A stretch of 56,895 nt of DNA from Oscillospiraceae bacterium (GTDB lineage: Bacteria; Bacillota; Clostridia; Oscillospirales; Ruminococcaceae): contig JAFWQJ010000065.1 of assembly GCA_017545185.1 (NCBI GenBank), forward strand, positions 1 to 56,895, given 5' to 3'. A program made the translations under genes and the position numbers. Every line of letters begins with the position of its first letter. Position 1 is the first letter of the stretch. Under the pieces are notes generated by a model. That model was not told the origin of the DNA, did no database searches, and saw nothing but the letters and a program-made list of their open reading frames with translations. Shown here piece after piece: positions 34,186 to 42,266 of this stretch.

Positions 34186-37100
34186 TCATCGGAACCTCCT
34201 TTCGCGTCTTTTCAAGGCGTAGCCGCCAATCATACCAGTCATTGCCAGGAGCAGGCCTGTGAAGCAGTAACCGTTTGCTCCCATGCCGCCCGTATCGGGC
34301 AGCCAGTACCAGATGTAGGTGTTTTTCACCGTGATCGGGTTTTGCGGGGTATTTGTATCAACGTCGTTGTTCATGTAGCTGACAAGGTACATGACCTTGC
34401 CGTTTGCGTCAACCCAGTTGCCGTCATCATTCTTTGTCAGTTCATTGCCCGCACTGTCGTATACCATGATCTCTTCGAGGTGGTATTCGTAGAGGCAGTC
34501 GTTTTCCTCTTTAATATAACGCCTGTCTGTCACAGGATAATCGCTGCCCCAGTGATAGGTCCAGGATTTCCCGTCGTCCGAATCATCGGGAAGTGTGATG
34601 GTTTTCGCCCAAACCGTGCCATTTGGTTCCGTATCGATCTCATACGTACCGTCGCCCTTGAGATGCAGCGGATTCGTGTAGGAGTTCGGATCCGGCACGA
34701 TCTGGTAGATGCGGTCATAGAAATCAGTGACATACTGTCCGGTCGATTCGCTGTAGCCGGGGACGTCCGGCGGATTTCCTGCCGTACCGGGCTCCGTAAT
34801 GGTGAGATACAGTAATCTGAAATCACCGTTGTCATTGGAATTCGGAGGCGTTTCAAAATAGATTGCCATGGTGTCCCGGTTCGCATTCTCCGGAACCGTG
34901 AACTCCGCTGAAAATGTGTGCTGCTCATATGCTTCATTGCCATCTGCATTCAAGACAATGTTCGGCACAACAGTCGGCCACGAGTTGTTTCCGGTGTCCA
35001 TGCTCAGCTGAATGACCTGTGCAGGTGTTCCGTTGCCGTGTTCCTGAGCCTCGCCTGTAAAGACATATTTCCTGCCCGGGATCAGATCCGGAACATTGAT
35101 CCGGATACCGTCATTGTGTGCGCTTCTGCCAGTTACAACAATTCCGTTAAAATTGTGAATCGGATGCCCCGGCTGGATCGTTGTCTCATTCGGAGCATTA
35201 AAGTCCATGACCTCCCAGCCTTCGCTGCTGTCGCCGTTCTGGAACTGGAAATCATAAATCACATTGTCTCCGTTTCCGCCGACCGTCACTTTACCGTCGG
35301 TTTCCGAGACCGTGACGGGGTCGGTGCCTTCGATTGCCGTGAACTCATCCACAAGGAACCAGGTTCCCTGTTCGTTTGAAAGTGGGAAATTCGTGTAGTC
35401 AGGCCAACCGTTCTCGCCGTTGCCCGGAATGGACTCGATCAGAATTCTCATGTTGTACGGGTCGATCTCTGCCTCTTGGCTGTCGGAAGCACCGAGCCGG
35501 ATCGTTCCGGTGATCTGTCTCCACTCACCGGCAGGCACGTAGACCTCCTGACCGATCGGCTGATAACCGTTTCCGGAAAGCGTACCGTCGTCAAGCAAGT
35601 GTTCGCCGAGGCCGTCGAAGAAAGTCATCTTGAACGTGTCTCCGACCGGGCTGTAAACATAAGCACTGAACGTGTAGGTCTTGTTTGCGAAGTATATGGA
35701 CGGATCGAGATAGATCGTCGCCGCATCGTTCGACCGCTCTCTGTTTGAGATCATCAGAGAGCCGCCGTCCTTTCCGTAAGAATGCTCGCTGTCATAGGAT
35801 GCTGCGGCTACCGGCTGCGGTCCGCCGTGCTGCACCGTCCATTTCTGCGTCAGCACATTCAGTGCTGCATTCTGGTCGGAATCAGAGAAGGAATGATGCT
35901 GCAGGAGCTTCGCGTCCTTCGCATCGGCTGTCTTGACCTTGATCGTCACAGTGTTTCCGTTCTCCGCCAGATTGTTGATGACCAGAATATTCTCATCCGG
36001 GTGCACCTGAAGATCTATCGTTTCCGGCGACACCTGCGGATAAGCAGGATCGGCGGTGTAATACTCCGCGCCCGCCGGGATCGCATAGGATACTTCAAGT
36101 CCGCCGCCTGCGTAAGGACCGCTGTACGGCGCGCCCGGTGTCTCCTGCGGTGTCGTGTAGGAAATGATCGGGTTGCCCGCTTCGTCCACAATGTTGACCG
36201 TCAGCCTCGTCGGCTTGCTGCCTTCATATTCCGCCTTCTTGCGCGTCAGCCGGAGCTGAACCTTCGGCGGGTTCTCGGTGTTCTCCCACTGTTTCTTCGC
36301 ATTCAAATTCACCTTGTGAATATCGGTATTGGTGATTACGATATTGCCGTTGTCATCCGTGCTGTAGGTTGCCTTAAAGTCTCTCGGAACATTGAGTTCC
36401 TCGACCTCGTAAGAGTAGGTGTGATTGCCGTACCGTTTCAGCAGCCCGTCAACGGTCTTGCCCTCTGCCCATTCTGCTGCAGAGACGGAAAAGGTTCTGA
36501 CCTTGATATCACCCTGTTTCAGAGCGACCTGCTTGACCTCACCGGTCTGGTCATCGGTTCGCATGATCTTGAATTTGACGGAATCGTAACCGGGCGGGAT
36601 CGCCACATCTGCGGGCTCCCATGCCTTTCTGATCACAATGGGTCCGACTTCTTCAATGATCTCATTATTGAAGTTGTAGCTGTTCACATCCGACAGAGCC
36701 TGCCCGCCGAGTGTTGCTTCTCCGTTTGTCACCGTGACCGGACTGCCGTTGACAGTGACCGATCCGATGATGTTCGGATTCACGCCCTCCTCCACGACCT
36801 TGAATATTCGTGTCTGACCGAGCTCTTCAAAAGTCTTTCGTTCACCGTCCTTGAGTATGAAAGAGCCGTCGCCTTCCGGATCCAGTTCCTTTAGATAGAA
36901 GTCGCCGTCCGGATCATTGCCCTGGGTCTGAGCCCAGACTTTGTTATCGTCGTCCCACTCCCAGATACGGAAGGTATATTTCAGATCTTCGTAGAGACCC
37001 TTGATATAATGATGCTGATACTCGACATTCTTCATGACCGTCAGCGGCTTCACTGTCGGCAGGTTCATCTCCATTGCAAGGTTGGAATAGCAGCCGCCGC

Positions 37101-38967
37101 GCTCCAGATAGAACATATTGATCTTGTGTGTCTTTGTATGAGCGGTGCTGTCCCAGTCCGAAATGTAATCGGAGATCTTCGTCACGATCCACTTGTTCTC
37201 CTCGCTGCCGGAACTGGTGCTTGCCGTGTCGATGCCAATCGGCGTCGGCAGTTTCGTCCAGTCCTCTTCACTGGAAATGATGCCCCAATTGGTCAGCGTC
37301 TTCTGAACCGAATCCTTCTCCGGATCATCGCTCGTCAAAGGCATGCCTGTTCCGTTGTCCTGTGTCCAGACAATGCCGTTGGTAAAGTCGATCATACCGC
37401 CGGCCGGTTCGTGGATACCGCCGATATCAAGCACGAGCTTGCCGTCCACAAAGACCCACATGTCATCGTCACCGCTGTACTTGAATGTAACAGGCTCGGG
37501 GGTATTCGCAGCAGTCGGATTGATAAACTCGGCTTCCATCGTCATGCCGAAGTGGTGATTGTAACCGTTTCCGTCGAAGTTCGGATTTCTTCTCGTATCG
37601 TCATAGGGATCGAACGGGAAGAAGCCAATCTTGAAATAGGGATCTACTGTATCATTCTCATCGTAATAGATCTTGTTTTCTTCGTTATCATATCTGCCGG
37701 TGAACTGACCGCCCAAATGGTGAGCGTCGTTGATGATGTCAAAGGTTCCTCTGAAGCGGTTTGCATTTTCCGGATCATCCGGATTCTCCCAGATCGCCGG
37801 ATCATCTCCGTAAACGATAAAGTTTCCGGTCGTCTGATCGTAATAAGCGTAGTTATCATTGCTGTTATAGTAGAGATGACCGGTTTTATTATCCTTCTGC
37901 AGCAAATGGTTGACGTTTGTATAGACCGTCTTATACGCGCTCTGGTCAACATTGCCGTCCGTTGTACTCAAATTTGTAGTCGGTGCAAACAGATACGCGA
38001 GGCTGTTGCCGGAACCTGCGATATGCGGGTAGCCGTCCGAACCAAGTTCAGACTGAACAATCCCCTGAACCGGTCTGTTGCCGGGGTAAGCAGGATTGGA
38101 GTTGTAGTCGCCCGAATAGCTGTTCTTGTCCGGAACATAGATATGTGTGTCGCCGTCCCAGTAGTTATAAACATTCGAGCCGCCCTCAACGCCTGCACCG
38201 CCTGCACCTGCAGGCACCGGCGTGCCGTATGCCAGGAACAGGATGTCATCTCTTGCGTTTCTGCCGGTGTTGATACCGGTATCCGAAACAAAGTTGTGCT
38301 GATACGGCGGACCGATCAGCGCGCCGCCATTATCCCGTGCAAAACCGTAGTTGTTGTTCTGAGATTCAAGTTCGCTTCCGCCGTAATCAAACAGCGTGAA
38401 CTTGATGCCCTCTGCAATGTTGTCGATCGTATCGAGGACGTACTGTCCCTGATCGTTGAAGCTGCCGGTGCTGCCGTTTTCTGCCGCTCTCAGCGCAGGG
38501 GCTCTCAGCATTTCTTCCGGCTCGTCATCAGCTTCGATCACATAGTCGTCTGTGTATTCATCATAATCTGCAATGCCCTCTGCATTCGTGATCGCTTCGT
38601 CCAGCGTCACGCTGCTGCCTCCAAGCAGTGCCGCGAAATCCGTGCTGCCCGTATAGCAGGAGGCATCGTGCACATGCTCTGTCAGCCCGCAGACGAGCTG
38701 TTCTTCCCAGCAATCATCGGTATGAACGTGCTCCGTGTCGTCCTCAAGTCCGCACACAAGCTGCTTTTCCCAGCACGCATCGGTGTGGACATGCTCTTCG
38801 ATCCCGCACTCCGCTTCGTTTGCCATTGTCAGGCCCACGCCGTGGAGTGCCCACGAAACGCCGGAGGTCACGAACAGTGAAAGGACAAGGAGCAGTGCGA
38901 TCATACGGTGCCTCTGCATCTTTTTCCTGTTCACTTCCGACAATAAGATCTCAAAGCTCTTCTTCAT
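34186..38967 (-). CDS. Giant LPXTG pilus tip/adhesin with fibro-slime and CBM-like domains
   Basis: 1,593 aa. ATG 38967 with GGAGGAG. The signal-anchor comes late (about 22-42), after a charged leader. Residues 55-105 hold three tandem EHVHTDxC-type His/Cys repeats. A fibro-slime/PA14-like domain is centred on about 495-525 (FKYSGDDDMWVFVDGKLVLD, then GGIHEPAGG). Cna-B-like domains occupy about 770-930. Two beta-sandwich regions that read like family 4/9/22 carbohydrate-binding modules lie at about 1010-1210 and 1230-1395 (HNFNGIVVTGRSAHNDGIRI, then LIPGRKYVFTGEAQE). The sorting signal is LPDTG at 1556-1560. The position before the backbone pilin and the size fit a tip adhesin. The CBM-like pair suggests binding to plant polysaccharide; fold assignment is by eye. 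Confidence 0.88.
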   Translation of the reverse strand: MKKSFEILLSEVNRKKMQRHRMIALLLVLSLFVTSGVSWALHGVGLTMANEAECGIEEHVHTDACWEKQLVCGLEDDTEHVHTDDCWEEQLVCGLTEHVHDASCYTGSTDFAALLGGSSVTLDEAITNAEGIADYDEYTDDYVIEADDEPEEMLRAPALRAAENGSTGSFNDQGQYVLDTIDNIAEGIKFTLFDYGGSELESQNNNYGFARDNGGALIGPPYQHNFVSDTGINTGRNARDDILFLAYGTPVPAGAGGAGVEGGSNVYNYWDGDTHIYVPDKNSYSGDYNSNPAYPGNRPVQGIVQSELGSDGYPHIAGSGNSLAYLFAPTTNLSTTDGNVDQSAYKTVYTNVNHLLQKDNKTGHLYYNSNDNYAYYDQTTGNFIVYGDDPAIWENPDDPENANRFRGTFDIINDAHHLGGQFTGRYDNEENKIYYDENDTVDPYFKIGFFPFDPYDDTRRNPNFDGNGYNHHFGMTMEAEFINPTAANTPEPVTFKYSGDDDMWVFVDGKLVLDIGGIHEPAGGMIDFTNGIVWTQDNGTGMPLTSDDPEKDSVQKTLTNWGIISSEEDWTKLPTPIGIDTASTSSGSEENKWIVTKISDYISDWDSTAHTKTHKINMFYLERGGCYSNLAMEMNLPTVKPLTVMKNVEYQHHYIKGLYEDLKYTFRIWEWDDDNKVWAQTQGNDPDGDFYLKELDPEGDGSFILKDGERKTFEELGQTRIFKVVEEGVNPNIIGSVTVNGSPVTVTNGEATLGGQALSDVNSYNFNNEIIEEVGPIVIRKAWEPADVAIPPGYDSVKFKIMRTDDQTGEVKQVALKQGDIKVRTFSVSAAEWAEGKTVDGLLKRYGNHTYSYEVEELNVPRDFKATYSTDDNGNIVITNTDIHKVNLNAKKQWENTENPPKVQLRLTRKKAEYEGSKPTRLTVNIVDEAGNPIISYTTPQETPGAPYSGPYAGGGLEVSYAIPAGAEYYTADPAYPQVSPETIDLQVHPDENILVINNLAENGNTVTIKVKTADAKDAKLLQHHSFSDSDQNAALNVLTQKWTVQHGGPQPVAAASYDSEHSYGKDGGSLMISNRERSNDAATIYLDPSIYFANKTYTFSAYVYSPVGDTFKMTFFDGLGEHLLDDGTLSGNGYQPIGQEVYVPAGEWRQITGTIRLGASDSQEAEIDPYNMRILIESIPGNGENGWPDYTNFPLSNEQGTWFLVDEFTAIEGTDPVTVSETDGKVTVGGNGDNVIYDFQFQNGDSSEGWEVMDFNAPNETTIQPGHPIHNFNGIVVTGRSAHNDGIRINVPDLIPGRKYVFTGEAQEHGNGTPAQVIQLSMDTGNNSWPTVVPNIVLNADGNEAYEQHTFSAEFTVPENANRDTMAIYFETPPNSNDNGDFRLLYLTITEPGTAGNPPDVPGYSESTGQYVTDFYDRIYQIVPDPNSYTNPLHLKGDGTYEIDTEPNGTVWAKTITLPDDSDDGKSWTYHWGSDYPVTDRRYIKEENDCLYEYHLEEIMVYDSAGNELTKNDDGNWVDANGKVMYLVSYMNNDVDTNTPQNPITVKNTYIWYWLPDTGGMGANGYCFTGLLLAMTGMIGGYALKRRERRFR

Positions 38968-39008
38968 TGGTGATCTGCTCCTCCTTTCTCCGTGATAACG
39001 GAATCATT

Positions 39009-39596
39009 TTAGGATTGATTGTGTTTCCGCAGCGGCCAGACCCGGAACAAAACCTTTCCGACGATCTGTTCCGCGCCGATGCTGCCGATATCGCTGTTCC
39101 GGCTGTCCGCCGAAAGCACACGGTTATCTCCGAGAATGAAGATCTTATCAGCAGGCACCTCATACGGAAATGCAATGTCGCACTGTCCGAGGCTCTTCTC
39201 TATCACGTAAGGTTCATCGAGAAGCTTGCCGTTGACAGTGACGCTGCCGTCTCCGCTGATCGAAATGACGTCACCCGCCAGTCCGACCACGCGCTTCAGG
39301 AGCATTTTGTTCTGCCACGAAACGCAGCAGAGATCCCCGTAGGTAACGCTGTCCGTATTGAGCGTCACCAGGATGTCGCCGTCATTCAGCGTCGGGCTCA
39401 TGCTGTCGCCCGATACCTGAATCACCGGCATGAATATTGTCGATACCAGTACCGCTGCCGCCGCTACAACGATCAGCACGGCCGCGGTATTGAGCAATGT
39501 GCGGATAAACCGTTTCCGGTAGCGTATCCGGTTCAGCTCGGATTCGACCTGCTCCTCCGAGGGGATCACGACCGGAGCCTTGTTTTCAGCTGCCAT
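39009..39596 (-). CDS. Signal peptidase I, leftward pilus operon
   Basis: 195 aa. Transmembrane segment about 36-55. Ser65 in VSGDSMSPT and Lys101 in MLLKRVVG form the catalytic dyad. The later boxes VAGD-like (LAGDVISISG) and GDNR...DSR (ILGDNRVLSADSRNSDIG) are present. Length and motifs are normal for a Gram-positive type I signal peptidase. Dedicated signal peptidases are common in pilus operons, where some help pilin processing or assembly (family knowledge). It lies between the coiled-coil gene and the tip gene, and has a close relative at 40748-41362. Confidence 0.94.
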   Translation of the reverse strand: MAAENKAPVVIPSEEQVESELNRIRYRKRFIRTLLNTAAVLIVVAAAAVLVSTIFMPVIQVSGDSMSPTLNDGDILVTLNTDSVTYGDLCCVSWQNKMLLKRVVGLAGDVISISGDGSVTVNGKLLDEPYVIEKSLGQCDIAFPYEVPADKIFILGDNRVLSADSRNSDIGSIGAEQIVGKVLFRVWPLRKHNQS

Positions 39597-39610
39597 ATCT
39601 GATTCCTTTA

Positions 39611-39958
39611 TTATATGCTGTTTTCTGCTGCGGGAGCTTCCGGAGCCGGAGCGGACTGTTCCGTCTGCGCCGTCTGCTGCTCCGCCGCCGATGCAGCTTC
39701 CTTTATTTCTCTTTCTGCGTTTCGTTTGACCTGCTCGACATATTCGTCTGCGGTTTTCTGCGCGGTCTCGAACAGCTCGTTGAGCTTCACGACTGCCTCC
39801 GCGATCGACCCGGCGTTCCGGATCTTCAGTTCTCTGGCTTCAAGCTCGGATTTCAGTGATGCGATCTCCTCGTTGAGTGCCTTTTCGCGCTTCTGATATT
39901 CATATAGGATCTCGATCAGATCGGAGCGTCTGAGCCGCTTGAATTCTTTATCTGTCAT
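39611..39958 (-). CDS. Small coiled-coil protein (MTDKE family), first gene of leftward pilus operon
   Basis: 115 aa. The conserved opening MTDKEFKRLRRSDLIEILYE is followed by a heptad-rich coiled coil (about 18-100, EKALNEEIASLKSELEARE) and an Ala/Glu/Pro tail. It has no signal peptide or membrane segment, so it is cytoplasmic. The N-terminus matches that of the 55-aa protein at 40588-40755, which also opens a pilus operon and also precedes a signal peptidase gene. Function unknown; a scaffold or regulator acting with the signal peptidase is one possibility (inference). The distance to the promoter implies a leader of about 180 nt. Confidence 0.85.
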   Translation of the reverse strand: MTDKEFKRLRRSDLIEILYEYQKREKALNEEIASLKSELEARELKIRNAGSIAEAVVKLNELFETAQKTADEYVEQVKRNAEREIKEAASAAEQQTAQTEQSAPAPEAPAAENSI

Positions 39959-40503
39959 GTGATTTCACCTATTGTTTCGTGTAAATGATACCGATTTTGT
40001 TTCATTACGAACCGTATAAAATATTATTTAGCTCATATGTTAATGATATTCAGGTTCCGTCGTTGTTTTCAAATTTGTTTTGGAACGTCAGCCATAATTA
40101 CATATATAGAATATTTACTATCTTGCTGTTTCTTTTATGCTCTAATTATAACATCTTCTGTAATTTTTGTCAATCTCTTTTATCCGTTTTTTCATTATTT
40201 GCATAATTTTGGTGTAATCCGCACAACTGTTGTACGGCTTTCTTGTAGAAACAGCCGGAAACGCTACAACTTTTCCGAAAGCAACATTTACTAAAAGTCC
40301 GATTCTAAAAAATATATACCTTACGTTATCCGCGGCAATTTCATCCGTAAAAGCTCCTCCTTATTTTTATACCGAAAGTAATTTCTCTGACAAATATTTA
40401 CTATTCATATAATTCGCCCGCGTCATTATGCACGATTTTGCGCTCTCTAAATTATATGATGTGACAGTTTTTCGGAAATCGCCGTCTTTTTTCGCAACAT
40501 TGG
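39959..40503. other. AT-rich control region between divergent pilus operons
   Basis: About 545 bp, markedly richer in A and T than all surrounding DNA. It holds the consensus leftward promoter (40145-40173) and, at its right edge, the rightward promoter. It also has an 11-bp palindrome ACAACTGTTGT (40223-40233) and a further TACAAC (40265-40270), which together make a long imperfect inverted repeat. No gene is supported. A curved-DNA or global-regulator target is plausible (inference). Confidence 0.65.
40145..40173 (-). promoter_or_regulatory. Consensus promoter of the leftward pilus operon
   Basis: On the - strand: TTGACA (40173-40168), 17-bp spacer, TATAAT (40150-40145). Confidence 0.85.
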
Positions 40504-40532
40504 TTGACTTGCCCCCGCTTTCGTTGTATAAT
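40504..40532 (+). promoter_or_regulatory. Promoter of the rightward pilus operon
   Basis: TTGACT (40504-40509), 17-bp spacer, TATAAT (40527-40532), 55 bp before ATG 40588. Confidence 0.85.
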
Positions 40533-40587
40533 AGTAAGGAAAAGAATACGCTGTATAAGCACATCACTGCACGCAGGGAGGTACCGG

Positions 40588-40755
40588 ATGACTGACAAGG
40601 AACTGCGAAAAGCAAAAAAAACAGATCTGATCGAAATGCTCTACTATCTCAGAACAGAAATCGACGAGCTGAAGGCACAAAACGATACGCTTCGCGCAAA
40701 GGTGCTCCTGCTCTCCGGTGAGCAGCCCGCCGAAAGCGGTGACAGCGATGCATAA
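40588..40755 (+). CDS. Small coiled-coil protein (MTDKE family), first gene of rightward pilus operon
   Basis: 55 aa. ATG 40588 follows GGGAGG by 7 bp. MTDKELRKAKKTDLIEMLYY, then a short coiled coil (TEIDELKAQNDTLRAKVLLL) and an acidic tail. The first 20 residues are clearly related to those of the 115-aa protein at 39611-39958; the coiled coil is shorter. It overlaps the signal peptidase gene by 8 nt. Cytoplasmic, function unknown. The pairing with a signal peptidase on both sides of the control region argues that the two gene products work together. Confidence 0.85.
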   Translation: MTDKELRKAKKTDLIEMLYYLRTEIDELKAQNDTLRAKVLLLSGEQPAESGDSDA

Positions 40756-41362
40756 GTTCACAAGCCTTGACGAGATCCCGACCGCGGAACAGTTCAAAAA
40801 GGAGCTGAACCGGCGGCGTTATAAAAAGCAGTTCGCTGCCACGCTGAAAAATACGTTCATCTCCGTTGCAGAAGCCGCATCCGCCGCCGTGCTGATCTCA
40901 TGGCTGTTCCTGCCTGCCGTCCGCGTGACCGGCACGAGCATGGAGCCGACCCTGTTCAGCAATCAGATCGTTTTCTGCAGCAAGCTGCAGAATGCAAAGC
41001 GCGGCGATATCATTGCATTATACTATAATAAAAAGCTGCTGCTGAAGCGCGTGATCGCCGTTGCAGGCGACACGATAGACATCGACGAAAAAGGCAATGT
41101 CACGCTGAACGGCGAGCCGCTGGACGAGCCGTATATCAATTCCGCAGCACTCGGCGAATGCGACATCGTATTCCCTTATCTGGTCAAGGAGAACCGCTGG
41201 TTCGTCATGGGCGACAACCGCGCAGTCTCCGTGGACAGCCGCTATTCCGCGTTCGGTGCCGTTCCGGATGAGAACATCCTCGGCGTTGTGTGGTTCCGGC
41301 TGTATCCGTTTGATCTGCCGCATATCCTGGAGAACCCCCATGAAGAAAAAGAAAGCGTCTGA
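40748..41362 (+). CDS. Signal peptidase I, rightward pilus operon
   Basis: 204 aa from ATG 40748, which overlaps the coiled-coil gene stop (GATGCATAA). An in-frame GTG at 40718 is an alternative. Transmembrane segment about 36-57, catalytic Ser64 (VTGTSMEPT) and Lys100 (LLLKRVIAVAGD), GDNR box (VMGDNRAVSVDSRYSAFG). Closely related to the enzyme at 39009-39596, including the N-terminal pattern EEQ/EQF...ELNRxRYxKxF, so the pair arose by duplication of the module. The gene end overlaps the class C sortase by 23 nt, showing tight coupling. Confidence 0.93.
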   Translation: MHKFTSLDEIPTAEQFKKELNRRRYKKQFAATLKNTFISVAEAASAAVLISWLFLPAVRVTGTSMEPTLFSNQIVFCSKLQNAKRGDIIALYYNKKLLLKRVIAVAGDTIDIDEKGNVTLNGEPLDEPYINSAALGECDIVFPYLVKENRWFVMGDNRAVSVDSRYSAFGAVPDENILGVVWFRLYPFDLPHILENPHEEKESV

Positions 41363-42266
41363 TATCCTGCTGACGGCACTGCTTGTTCTCATCATGCTGG
41401 CCGGCATCGCGATCTTTCTCTATCCGGCATTCAGCAGCTGGTGGAACGACCGGACGCAGACCAAGATCATCGAGGAATACAACAAGGCCGTCGGTGTTCT
41501 GGATACGTCCCAGAAGGATGAAATGCTCGATCAGGCACATGCCTACAACGCAGCACTGGCATCCCTTGCAGATCCGATGTCGCAGTATGAAGCCCTGACC
41601 GATTACTCCGGCGTGCTGAACATTCCGGGCACGGGCATCATCGGCTATATTGATATCCCGAAGATCGGCGTGCATCTCCCTGTTTATCACGGCACAAGTC
41701 CGGAGGTGCTCAATGTCGCAGTCGGACATCTGGAGGGAACCTCACTGCCGGTCGGCGGCAAGGGCAGCCACGCGGTCATCTCCGCGCACAGAGGTCTGCC
41801 CTCGGCAAAGCTTTTTTCCGATCTCGATCAGCTGACCGAGGACGATCAGTTCAGCATCTCCGTCCTCGACGATATTTTTACCTATGAGGTCGATCAGATC
41901 AATGTCGTGCGTCCCTATGAAACGGAGCTGCTCCGGCCGGAGCCGGACAAGGATCTGGTCACGCTGATGACCTGCACCCCCTACGGCATCAATACGCACA
42001 GACTTCTGGTCAGAGGGCACCGTATCGACACGGTCATTTCCGAGGAAGAAGACGAAGGCGATGAAACCGTCCGCAGAGTCAGAATTCCCGCTGACGCGAT
42101 CCTTGTCGATCAGATGATCTCTCTGCCGTTTGTCATTGTCCCGCTGGTCATTGTCCTGATCATCTACTGGACGATCACCGGCAGACGCGGCAAAAAACGA
42201 TATCTCTCCGCATATACGCTCCAAAAAGAGCTGGATCAGAAGGAAAGGAACGGTGAATCAGAATGA
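41340..42266 (+). CDS. Class C sortase, rightward pilus operon
   Basis: 308 aa. The ATG at 41340 has GGAG 9 bp upstream and lies inside the signal peptidase gene. Transmembrane segments are at about 10-30 and 255-277. Barrel with His150 (ISAHRGL), Cys212 (LMTCTPYG) and an Arg in THRLLV. The lid region precedes the barrel (YEALTDYSGVLNI). Typical class C pilin polymerase, paralogous to the enzyme at 31430-32257. The C-terminal cytoplasmic tail (GRRGKKRYLSAYTLQKELDQ) is longer than in the paralogue. Presumed substrate: the small LVQTG pilin encoded next, which overlaps it by 4 nt (ATGA). Confidence 0.94.
   Translation: MKKKKASDILLTALLVLIMLAGIAIFLYPAFSSWWNDRTQTKIIEEYNKAVGVLDTSQKDEMLDQAHAYNAALASLADPMSQYEALTDYSGVLNIPGTGIIGYIDIPKIGVHLPVYHGTSPEVLNVAVGHLEGTSLPVGGKGSHAVISAHRGLPSAKLFSDLDQLTEDDQFSISVLDDIFTYEVDQINVVRPYETELLRPEPDKDLVTLMTCTPYGINTHRLLVRGHRIDTVISEEEDEGDETVRRVRIPADAILVDQMISLPFVIVPLVIVLIIYWTITGRRGKKRYLSAYTLQKELDQKERNGESE

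Noticed and set aside
32321-38880. Two frames of more than 600 codons on the + strand
   Set aside because: Antisense to the backbone pilin and the tip protein, which have signal peptides and LPXTG signals.
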